Source: Cupriavidus gilardii (lineage in GTDB: Bacteria; Pseudomonadota; Gammaproteobacteria; Burkholderiales; Burkholderiaceae). Taken from it: a DNA stretch of 64,000 bases. The stretch spans positions 280,426 to 344,425 of the forward strand of contig NZ_VZOV01000003.1 in NCBI RefSeq assembly GCF_008801915.1, in the 5' to 3' direction. Below the pieces are notes generated by a model. It made no database searches. It was not told the DNA's origin and saw only the letters and a list, made by a program, of their open reading frames with translations. The translations under genes were made by a program, and so were the position numbers. Positions 27,901-34,303 of this stretch are shown in pieces; the stretch's first letter is position 1, and every line of letters begins with the position of its first letter.

Positions 27901-28632
27901 GGGCATCGTGAAATCCTGCGGCAACACCACCTGGACGCGGTCCGGGTCGATCTCGACCGAGGCGCTCGACTCGACCACGTCGGTGACGCACTTCATCGCC
28001 ACCCACAGGCCCGAATAGCGGCTCATCGCCCAGCCATGCAGGCCATAGTCCAGGTATTCCTGCACGGTGGACGGGTACAGCACCGGAATGCCGGCGGCGA
28101 TCAGCACGTGCTCAGACTGGTGCGCGACCGACGAGGACTTGGCGGCATGGTCGTCGCCGGCCAGCAGCAGCACGCCGCCATGGGGCGCGGAGCCGGCGGA
28201 GTTGGCGTGCTTGAGCACGTCGATCGAGCGGTCGACGCCCGGTCCCTTGCCGTACCACATCGAGAACACGCCGTCGCGCTTCGCCCCCGGGAACAGGTTG
28301 ACCTGCTGCGTGCCCCAGACCGCGGTGGCCGCCAGGTCTTCGTTCAGCCCGGGCTGGAACACCACGTCGCTGCCCGCCAGATGGGCCTTCGCCTGCCACA
28401 GCGCCTGGTCCAGCCCGCCCAGCGGCGAGCCGCGGTAGCCGGACACATAGCCGGCGGTATTGAGCCCGGCCGCGCGGTCGCGCGCCTTCTGCAGCATGGG
28501 CAGGCGCACCAGCGCCTGGGTGCCGCTCAGATAGACGCGGCCCTTGTCCACGGTGTACTTGTCGTCGAGGCTGACGTTGGCCAGCGCGTCGGCGAGGGCC
28601 TGTTGCTGCGCGGGCGAGAGCGGGCTGTTCAT
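25000..28632 (-). CDS. Indolepyruvate ferredoxin oxidoreductase family, fused alpha and beta parts
   Basis: A 1210-residue thiamine-pyrophosphate, iron-sulfur 2-oxoacid oxidoreductase of the kind found in Burkholderiales for aryl- or branched-chain 2-oxo acids. The first part has GYVSGYRGSPLGGLDQALW (about 60-80) and the TPP region with CSGCPHNTSTRVPEG near 460 and GDGTYFHSGLLAIRAAI near 540. A Cys-rich region follows (CEGCGDCSVQSNC near 662, then CNKDFSCLNGFC). The last part is IorB-like, with GIVVTGVGGTGVVTIGGIL near 740, LDMAGLAQKGGAV, and a C-terminal domain of unknown role. The start at 28632 follows CGGAGA. It is divergent from the LysR gene at 28817, its probable regulator. Confidence 0.9.
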   Translation of the reverse strand: MNSPLSPAQQQALADALANVSLDDKYTVDKGRVYLSGTQALVRLPMLQKARDRAAGLNTAGYVSGYRGSPLGGLDQALWQAKAHLAGSDVVFQPGLNEDLAATAVWGTQQVNLFPGAKRDGVFSMWYGKGPGVDRSIDVLKHANSAGSAPHGGVLLLAGDDHAAKSSSVAHQSEHVLIAAGIPVLYPSTVQEYLDYGLHGWAMSRYSGLWVAMKCVTDVVESSASVEIDPDRVQVVLPQDFTMPEGGLNIRWPDPPLAQEARLLDHKWYAALAYVRANRLNRVVVDSPRARFGIMTAGKAYLDVRQALADLGLDDETCARIGIRVMKVGCVWPLDAQDAREFATGLDEILVVEEKRQILEYALKEELYNWRDDVRPRVFGKFDERDNEGGEWSVPRGSWLLPAHYELSPAIIAKAIARRLDKADLPDDVRARIAARVALIEAKERDAARPRLSVERKPWFCSGCPHNTSTRVPEGSRALAGIGCHYMAMWMDRNTDTFSQMGGEGVAWTGQMHFTDEKHVFVNLGDGTYFHSGLLAIRAAIAAKANITYKVLFNDAVAMTGGQPVDGVLTVPRIAHQVLAEGAREIVVVTDEPDKYAGGGGLPVGIAVHHRDQLDDVQRHLRDTPGVTVLIYDQTCATEKRRRRKRGDYPDPARRAFIHDAVCEGCGDCSVQSNCLSVEPLETELGTKRKINQSSCNKDFSCLNGFCPSFVTAEGAQVRKPAAAGTPGGKSDAIDLDALPLPTLPALERAYGIVVTGVGGTGVVTIGGILGMAAHLEGKGVTVLDMAGLAQKGGAVLSHVQIAATPQGLHATRVATGEARLVIGCDAIVSASAEVLSKVRRDVTAAAINSARTPTADLIANPKWRFPGASAEQDLRDNVGEACAFIDANAWAVRLLGDAIFANPLLLGFAWQRGWVPLSLAALTRAITLNGVAVQKNLLAFGWGRALAHRGETAVSAALGGSGNVSRQTGAASTQVLPLPQTLDRLIQDRAALLRAYQNDAYAVRYLAAVDKVRQAELALGADRKLPLTEAVARNLAKLMAYKDEYEVARLYADPAFLDKLRAQFDGEPGRDYQLNFWLAPPLLSGETRNGRPLKRPTKRRFGPRTMTLFRLLARLKGLRGTPLDPFGRTAERREERRLVDEYLAMVDEFARSLDADRFDTALALANLPDDIRGFGPVKEASMRKAAQRRAELMARYRGGAVEDGERAAA

Positions 28633-28785
28633 GGGGGGTGTCTCCGGCTGATGGCGATATCTCGCCGGCAAGGTCGGGCGGTATCGTTCGGTATGCGGTT
28701 CGTCGGTGCGCGCTTTCGATCTGCGGATCTGCGCGTTCTGGTATGCCGAACGAGTGTAGGAAAGCGCTTCGCTATCGTAAAATCA

Positions 28786-28808
28786 CAAATTCAGAGCGCT
28801 GATATTTG
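28786..28808. promoter_or_regulatory. Imperfect palindrome in the oxidoreductase/LysR divergent gap
   Basis: CAAATTCAGAGCGCTGATATTTG: outer CAAAT/ATTTG and inner CAG/CTG arms, one base out of register. It lies nine bases before the LysR start. It is the most symmetric sequence in the 184-base divergent gap and a candidate LysR site, though LysR sites are usually shorter T-N11-A patterns. Confidence 0.35.
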
Positions 28809-28816
28809 GAAATCGC

Positions 28817-29809
28817 ATGGCCGCCAGACCGCCCTCTCCCTCGCTTCCGACCGCCGTGACCGGCGGTGCGTCCCGCGACGCCAAGACGCGTCCGGCGCCG
28901 CTCGCCCGCGACATCACGCTGCGGCAGCTGCGTTATTTCCAGGCGGCCGCCGAGACCGGCCAGTTCTCGATGGCGGCCACGCGCGAGCACGTATCGCAGT
29001 CGGCCATCACCAATGCGGTGCTGGCGCTGGAGCAGCGCCTGGCCGTGCGGCTGTTCGACCGCCTGCCGCACGGCGTCGCGCTGACGGCCGAAGGGCACCG
29101 GCTGCTGCAGCGCGTGGCGGGCATTCTCGATTCGGTCGAGGACATGCTGCGCGAACCGTCGCTGCAGGGGCCGGGGCAGCAGGGCACGGTGTCGTTCGCC
29201 GCCTCGTACACGGTGCTGGGCTATCTGCTGCCGGCCTTGCTGGCGCGCTTTCGTTCGCACTATCCGGACATCGTGTTCGACCTGCGCGACCTCGATCGCG
29301 TCGAGATCGAGGAGGCGGTGCTGTCCGGCGAGATCGAGCTGGGCGTGGTGCTGCTGTCGAACGTCACGCGAGCGCAGCGCTTCGCGCACCGCACGCTGAT
29401 CCGCTCGCGCCGGCAGCTGTGGGCCGCGCCGGGCCATCCGCTGATGCAGGGCGGCGCGCCGACGCTGAAGGAGGTGGCGGCGCACCCGTACATCCTGCTG
29501 ACCGTCGACGAAGGCGAGACCTCGACGCTGCGCTACTGGAAGAGCAAGCGGCTGGCGCCGGACATCGCATTCCGCACCACGTCGATGGAGGCGCTGCGCG
29601 GGCTGGTGGCCCACGGCTTCGGTGTCACGGTGCTGTCGGACATGGTGTTCCGTCCGTGGTCGCTGGAAGGCAAGGAGATCGAGGCCCGGCCGCTGGCCGA
29701 CGCCGTGCCGGACATGGAGGTCGGGCTGATCTGGCGGCGCGACGAGCCGCTGAGCGAGCCCGCGCAGCTGCTGCGGGATTTTCTGGTCTACGCTTGTGGA
29801 GCGCCGTGA
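28817..29809 (+). CDS. LysR-family transcriptional regulator
   Basis: A 330-residue LysR-type regulator with an extra N-terminal tail of about 30 residues rich in Pro and Ala before the helix-turn-helix (ITLRQLRYFQAAAETGQFSM, then SAITNAVLALEQRLAVRLF). The effector domain starts near 118. Divergent from the indolepyruvate oxidoreductase gene, which it probably activates. A later start is possible, but there is no Met before the HTH, so 28817 is kept. Confidence 0.88.
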   Translation: MAARPPSPSLPTAVTGGASRDAKTRPAPLARDITLRQLRYFQAAAETGQFSMAATREHVSQSAITNAVLALEQRLAVRLFDRLPHGVALTAEGHRLLQRVAGILDSVEDMLREPSLQGPGQQGTVSFAASYTVLGYLLPALLARFRSHYPDIVFDLRDLDRVEIEEAVLSGEIELGVVLLSNVTRAQRFAHRTLIRSRRQLWAAPGHPLMQGGAPTLKEVAAHPYILLTVDEGETSTLRYWKSKRLAPDIAFRTTSMEALRGLVAHGFGVTVLSDMVFRPWSLEGKEIEARPLADAVPDMEVGLIWRRDEPLSEPAQLLRDFLVYACGAP

Positions 29810-29939
29810 CAGCGTCCGGCTAGCGCTTTCACGGCTTTGACATACCGGACCGCTACGCTGGCGAACCGCCCGGCCACGGGCGCGGGCCGGGCTGCTGGCG
29901 TAGCGTCGTGCAGCACGATGGAGCGTGAAGGAGCGTGAG

Positions 29940-30869
29940 ATGACCCCGAGCGAAGAAGAACTGGTACGCCGCATCCACCGCGAGGTGGCGGACCACTACG
30001 ATGAGGAATTCGAGCTCGCGCTCGAGGATGGCGACGCGCAGGCGCTGCTCGATTCCGACTCGCTGCCCGGCGGCGCGGTCGACCGCGAAGCGCGCCGGCA
30101 CTATTTCAAGGAACTGTTCCGTCTGCAGGGCGAGCTGGTCAAGCTGCAGAGCTGGGTGGTCGCCACCGGCCAGAAGATCGTCATCGTGTTCGAAGGGCGC
30201 GATGCCGCCGGCAAGGGCGGCGTGATCAAGCGCATCACGCAGCGGCTCAATCCGCGCGTCTGCCGCGTGGCCGCGCTGCCCGCGCCGAACGACCGCGAAC
30301 GCACGCAGTGGTATTTCCAGCGCTATGTCTCACATCTGCCGGCGGCCGGCGAGATCGTGCTGTTCGATCGCAGCTGGTACAACCGCGCCGGCGTCGAGCG
30401 GGTAATGGGCTTCTGCACCGACGAGCAGTACGAGGAGTTCTTCCGCTCCGTGCCAGAGTTCGAGAAGATGCTGGTGCGCTCCGGCATCCGGCTGATCAAG
30501 TACTGGTTCTCGATCTCGGACGAGGAACAGGAGCTGCGCTTCCTGTCGCGGATCCACGATCCGCTGAAGCAATGGAAGCTCAGCCCGATGGACCTCGAAT
30601 CGCGCCGCCGCTGGGAGGCCTATACCAAGGCCAAGGAAATCATGCTGGCGCGCACGCATATCCCCGAGGCGCGCTGGTGGGTCGTGCATGCCGACGACAA
30701 GAAGGTTGCGCGGCTGAACTGCATCCACCATCTGCTGACGCTGATTCCCTATCGCGAGATCGAGCAGCCGGAAATCGTGCTGCCCGAACGCCAGCGCAGC
30801 CACGACTACGCACGCCAGCCGGTGCCCGATGAGATGTGGGTGCCGCAGGTCTACGGTTCGCTGGGTTGA
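29940..30869 (+). CDS. ppk2: Polyphosphate kinase 2 (PPK2)
   Basis: A 309-residue single-domain PPK2 that transfers phosphate between polyphosphate and nucleoside mono- or diphosphates. Walker A FEGRDAAGKGGVIKR is at about 84-98, the motif QWYFQRYVSHLPAAGEIVLF leads to the Walker B DRSWYNRAGVERVMGF at 143-158, and the lid module with Arg residues follows (FSISDEEQELRFLSRIHDPLKQWK). The single domain and the length fit class I or III enzymes, which the sequence alone does not separate. ATG at 29940 is preceded by AAGGAG at six bases; the GTG at 29925 overlaps that site and is unlikely. Confidence 0.93.
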   Translation: MTPSEEELVRRIHREVADHYDEEFELALEDGDAQALLDSDSLPGGAVDREARRHYFKELFRLQGELVKLQSWVVATGQKIVIVFEGRDAAGKGGVIKRITQRLNPRVCRVAALPAPNDRERTQWYFQRYVSHLPAAGEIVLFDRSWYNRAGVERVMGFCTDEQYEEFFRSVPEFEKMLVRSGIRLIKYWFSISDEEQELRFLSRIHDPLKQWKLSPMDLESRRRWEAYTKAKEIMLARTHIPEARWWVVHADDKKVARLNCIHHLLTLIPYREIEQPEIVLPERQRSHDYARQPVPDEMWVPQVYGSLG

Positions 30870-30908
30870 GCGCTGGGTCGGGCGCCGGCTTGACCGCCGG
30901 CTCGATCG

Positions 30909-32000
30909 CTAGCGCGGACGCTGCAGCCCGGGAAAGGCCTGCGGCAGCGTCAGCACGGTGCCGGTCAGCGTCGCGTCGTAGCCCGGCAGCGCATCGACGC
31001 GCTCGCGAAAGCCGCCGCTGGTCAGCGCGGCCACCGCATCGGCCAGCATCGGGCTCTGCAGCCGTTCGCGTTCGATCGCGAAGAAATAGCGTTCCTTGAG
31101 CACCGGCACGAACTCGAGTCCGAAGCGACGCGCGGCCGTTTCGACGCCGAAGCCGACATCGGCCATGCCGCTGCCGATATACGCGGCCACCGCGGCATGG
31201 GTGAATTCGCCATTGCTGTAGCCTTCGATCCGCGCGGGGTCGATGCCGCGCGCGCGCAGGATCAGGTCGAGCAGCAGGCGGGTGCCCGAACCGACCTGGC
31301 GGTTGACAAAGCGCACGTCGGGCCGCAGCAGGTCATCCAGCCGCGTGATCGCCTTCGGATTGCCGCGCGCGACGAACAGCCCCTGCGTGCGCACCGCCAG
31401 ATGGATCAGGCAATGCCGCTCGGGATGCAGCCAGTGCGCGAAGCGCTCGAACGTCTCGGCCTCGAACTCGCCGATCGGCACATGAAAGCCCGCGATATCG
31501 CAGTCGCCGGCGGCCAGCGCGGCCACCGCTTCCAGGCTGCCGCAGTACTTCAGGTCATGGCGGACCTTGTGCTCGTCGAGAAAGTCGCGCAGCGCGGCGA
31601 CCGCGAAGCCGTGGCTGGCATGCAGCCGCAGCGCGCTGACCGAGGCGTCGAGCACCTTCTTCAGTTCGATCTCCAGTTCCGATGCGAGGCTCTCCAGCGT
31701 CGGCGACAGCCGTGCGCCGATACGCTTGCTGGCCCAGACCAGCTGCTGCGACAGCGGCGTCAGCACGCTGCCGCGGCCGCGGCGCTTGTCGATCAACGGG
31801 CCGCCGAACAGCGACTGCGCATCCTCGAGCAGGCCCCAGGCATAGCGATATGACAGCCCGATCGCCTCGCACGATTGGCGGATGCTGCCGGTGCGTTCGA
31901 TCTGGGCGAGCAGGGTGACCAGCCGCGAGACATCGAGCGGCGGGGCCCCGTTGCTGTCGTCGCGTACCTGCAGGTGCGGCTGGATGGCGATTCTCAACAT
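30909..32000 (-). CDS. ModE/LysR-type regulator with substrate-binding-like domain, FdsR-like
   Basis: A 363-residue regulator. The N-terminal domain (about 20-110) is a ModE-type winged helix: VTLLAQIERTGSIRQSCEAI, LSYRYAWGLLEDAQSLFGGP and KRRGRGSVLTPLSQQL. The remainder (about 120-350) is a periplasmic-binding-like domain with LRLHASHGFAVAALRDFL and RFVNRQVGSGTRLLLDLIL, as in molybdate- or substrate-sensing repressors of the same make-up. It is divergent from fdsG, 120 bases apart, a position matched by the fdsR regulator of Cupriavidus necator fds. It probably controls formate dehydrogenase in response to formate or molybdate status. Confidence 0.85.
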   Translation of the reverse strand: MLRIAIQPHLQVRDDSNGAPPLDVSRLVTLLAQIERTGSIRQSCEAIGLSYRYAWGLLEDAQSLFGGPLIDKRRGRGSVLTPLSQQLVWASKRIGARLSPTLESLASELEIELKKVLDASVSALRLHASHGFAVAALRDFLDEHKVRHDLKYCGSLEAVAALAAGDCDIAGFHVPIGEFEAETFERFAHWLHPERHCLIHLAVRTQGLFVARGNPKAITRLDDLLRPDVRFVNRQVGSGTRLLLDLILRARGIDPARIEGYSNGEFTHAAVAAYIGSGMADVGFGVETAARRFGLEFVPVLKERYFFAIERERLQSPMLADAVAALTSGGFRERVDALPGYDATLTGTVLTLPQAFPGLQRPR

Positions 32001-32002
32001 AG

Positions 32003-32022
32003 GCGAAAAATAGCATATTGCC
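32003..32022. promoter_or_regulatory. Candidate FdsR operator 1, over the -35 box
   Basis: GCGAAAAATAGCATATTGCC begins two bases outside the fdsR-like start codon and overlaps the -35 box of the fdsG promoter. A second copy (core identity GC.AAAAATAGC.TATT) lies exactly 120 bases downstream at 32123. Confidence 0.5.
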
Positions 32023-32046
32023 GCTCGCGTGCGCGCTGCCTATAGT
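32018..32046 (+). promoter_or_regulatory. Sigma-70-like promoter of the fds operon
   Basis: TTGCCG (32018-32023), 17-base spacer, TATAGT (32041-32046). Transcription would start near 32053, leaving a leader of about 68 bases before fdsG. Confidence 0.6.
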
Positions 32047-32120
32047 CCCGGCATGGCAAAAAAACCCGGGGATTGGGCGCCGTTGGGCGCGCGAGGCGGC
32101 CGGGGTGGAGTCCCGACAAT

Positions 32121-32711
32121 ATGCAAAAAATAGCCTATTTGGAAGGCGCGGCATCCGAAAGCGCGGCTACGAAGGCGCCGGATGCCGAGGCCGCCGATCG
32201 CATCGCGGCGATCCTGCGCGCGCGCCAGCACCAGCCCGGCGCCTTGCTGCCGATCCTGCACGACGTCCAGGACGCTCTCGGCTTCGTCCCTGCCGATGCG
32301 GTGCCCGCGATCGCCGGCGCGCTGAACCTGTCGCGCGCCGAAGTCCATGGCGTGATCAGCTTCTACCACCATTTCCGCGACCGGCCCGCCGGGCGGCACG
32401 TGCTGCAGCTGTGCCGCGCCGAGGCCTGCCAGGCGGTCGGCGCGGATGCGCTGGCCGACCATGCGCAGCGCGAGCTCGGCTGCGGCTGGCACCAGACCAG
32501 CGCGGACGGCGCCATCACGCTCGAGCCGGTCTATTGCCTGGGCCAGTGCGCGGTGGGGCCGGCGCTGATGGCCGGCACCGAACTGCATGGCGGCGTGACA
32601 CCGGCGCGGCTCGATGCCTTGCTGACCGCGCTGCGGCAGGGCGATGCCGGCTACGACGATGCGCGGCAAGACCGGGCCGCCTGCATGTCCGACGACGAGG
32701 TGAGCCGATGA
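32121..32711 (+). CDS. fdsG: NAD-dependent formate dehydrogenase, gamma subunit (NuoE-like)
   Basis: A 196-residue thioredoxin-like [2Fe-2S] protein, homologous to NuoE. Cluster ligands are Cys98, Cys103, Cys139 and Cys143 (CRAEAC and CLGQC). An alpha-helical N-terminal part carries QHQPGALLPILHDVQDALGF and VHGVISFYHHF. In the soluble Fds complex it sits next to the flavin subunit FdsB and helps pass electrons from formate to NAD. The start at 32121 follows GGAG by ten bases. The first codons coincide with the second candidate FdsR site. It overlaps fdsB by four bases (ATGA). Confidence 0.95.
   Translation: MQKIAYLEGAASESAATKAPDAEAADRIAAILRARQHQPGALLPILHDVQDALGFVPADAVPAIAGALNLSRAEVHGVISFYHHFRDRPAGRHVLQLCRAEACQAVGADALADHAQRELGCGWHQTSADGAITLEPVYCLGQCAVGPALMAGTELHGGVTPARLDALLTALRQGDAGYDDARQDRAACMSDDEVSR
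32123..32142. promoter_or_regulatory. Candidate FdsR operator 2, over the fdsG start
   Basis: GCAAAAAATAGCCTATTTGG repeats the sequence at 32003 in the same orientation, 120 bases away, with 15 of 20 positions equal. It lies inside the first codons of fdsG, so occupancy here could block elongation or form a loop with site 1. Confidence 0.4.
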
Positions 32712-34303
32712 ACACGACATCGATGCCGATGACCGTCGCGCCGGTGACGGTGTTCGTTCCGCGCGACTCGACTGCGCTCGCCATGGGCGCCGAAGCGGTG
32801 GCGCGGGCGATCGCTGCGGAAGCCGGGGCGCGCGGCGAGCCGGTCCGTCTCGTGCGCAATGGCTCGCGCGGCATGTTCTGGCTCGAACCGCTGGTCGAGG
32901 TGCAGACGCCGGCCGGGCGCATCGCCTACGGGCCGGTCACCGCCGCCGACGTGCCCGCGCTGTTCGATGCCGGCCTGCTGCGCGGCGGCAACCATCCGCT
33001 GTGTCACGGCATGACCGAATCGATTCCGTTCCTGCGCGAGCAGGAGCGGCTGACCTTCGTCCGCATGGGCATCACCGATCCGCTGTCGCTCGACGACTAT
33101 CTGGCGCACGGCGGCTATCGCGGCCTGACGCGTGCGCTGGCGATGGGCGGCGCCGACATCGTGCGCGAAGTCACCGAGTCGGGCCTGCGCGGCCGCGGCG
33201 GCGCGGCCTTTCCGACCGGCATCAAGTGGAACACGGTGCTGAAGGCGGACAGCGCCGTCAAATACGTGGTCTGCAATGCCGACGAAGGCGACTCCGGCAC
33301 GTTCTCCGACCGCATGGTGATGGAGGGCGATCCCTTCATGCTGATCGAGGGCATGACGATTGCCGGCCTTGCGGTCGGGGCGGAACAAGGCTACGTCTAC
33401 GTGCGCTCGGAATATCCGCATGCGATTGCGGTGCTCGAACGTGCGATCGCCATCGCCACGTCGGCTGGCTGGCTCGGCGGCGATATCCGCGGCAGCGGCC
33501 GCCGCTTTGCGCTGGAGGTGCGCAAGGGCGCGGGCGCCTATGTCTGCGGCGAGGAAACCGCGCTGCTGGAAAGCCTCGAGGGGCGCCGCGGCATGGTGCG
33601 CGCCAAGCCGCCGCTGCCGGCGATCCAGGGGCTGTTCGGCCGTCCCACGATCATCAACAACGTGATCTCGCTGGCGACCGTGCCGGTAATTCTTGCCGAG
33701 GGAGCGCAGCACTATCGCGACTTCGGCATGGGCCGCTCGCGCGGCACGCTGCCGTTCCAGCTGGCCGGCAATATCGCGCGCGGCGGCCTGGTCGAGAAGG
33801 CGTTCGGCGTCACGCTGCGCGAGCTGCTGTACGACTACGGCGGCGGCGCGCGCAGCGGCCGGCCATTGCGCGCGGTACAGGTCGGCGGTCCGCTTGGCGC
33901 CTATCTGAACGAAGCGCGCTGGGACGTACCGCTCGACTACGAGGCCTATGCCGCGTTCGGCGGCGTGGTCGGCCACGGCGGCATCGTCGCGTTCGACGAC
34001 ACCGTCGACATGGCGCGGCAGGCGCGCTATGCGATGGAATTCTGCGCGGTCGAGTCCTGCGGCAAATGCACGCCGTGCCGGATCGGCTCGACCCGCGGCG
34101 TCGAGGTCATCGACAGGCTGATGGCCCAGCCCGACCCCGCGCAGCGCACGCAGCAGGTGCGGCTGGTGCGCGATCTGTGCGACACGATGCTGCACGGCTC
34201 GCTTTGCGCGATGGGCGGCATGACGCCGTATCCGGTGCTGTCGGCGCTCGACGGCTTTCCCGAGGACTTCGGCCTGCCGCCGTTGCCGGCGCGGGCCGCA
34301 TGA
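32708..34303 (+). CDS. fdsB: NAD-dependent formate dehydrogenase, beta subunit (NuoF-like)
   Basis: A 531-residue flavoprotein, homologous to NuoF, holding FMN, the NAD site and one [4Fe-4S] cluster. Motifs: GLRGRGGAAFPTGIKWN near 161 (NADH/FMN), VCNADEGDSGTFSDR near 190, AGAYVCGEETALLESLEG, and the cluster region ESCGKCTPCRIGSTRG near 447 with a last Cys in LCAMGGMTPYP. The first 110 residues are a thioredoxin-like extension, as in other FdsB and NAD-reducing hydrogenase subunits. Overlaps both neighbours by four bases, so translation is coupled through the operon. Confidence 0.96.
   Translation: MNTTSMPMTVAPVTVFVPRDSTALAMGAEAVARAIAAEAGARGEPVRLVRNGSRGMFWLEPLVEVQTPAGRIAYGPVTAADVPALFDAGLLRGGNHPLCHGMTESIPFLREQERLTFVRMGITDPLSLDDYLAHGGYRGLTRALAMGGADIVREVTESGLRGRGGAAFPTGIKWNTVLKADSAVKYVVCNADEGDSGTFSDRMVMEGDPFMLIEGMTIAGLAVGAEQGYVYVRSEYPHAIAVLERAIAIATSAGWLGGDIRGSGRRFALEVRKGAGAYVCGEETALLESLEGRRGMVRAKPPLPAIQGLFGRPTIINNVISLATVPVILAEGAQHYRDFGMGRSRGTLPFQLAGNIARGGLVEKAFGVTLRELLYDYGGGARSGRPLRAVQVGGPLGAYLNEARWDVPLDYEAYAAFGGVVGHGGIVAFDDTVDMARQARYAMEFCAVESCGKCTPCRIGSTRGVEVIDRLMAQPDPAQRTQQVRLVRDLCDTMLHGSLCAMGGMTPYPVLSALDGFPEDFGLPPLPARAA

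Noticed and set aside
25786..29823. Long plus-strand open frame opposite the indolepyruvate oxidoreductase gene
   Set aside because: The minus strand encodes a full family enzyme with all cofactor motifs; the plus-strand product is low-complexity.
30909..32000. Second modE gene
   Set aside because: The N-terminal domain is ModE-like, but the C-terminal part is a periplasmic-binding-like domain, not TOBE/Mop, and the gene is divergent from fdsG.
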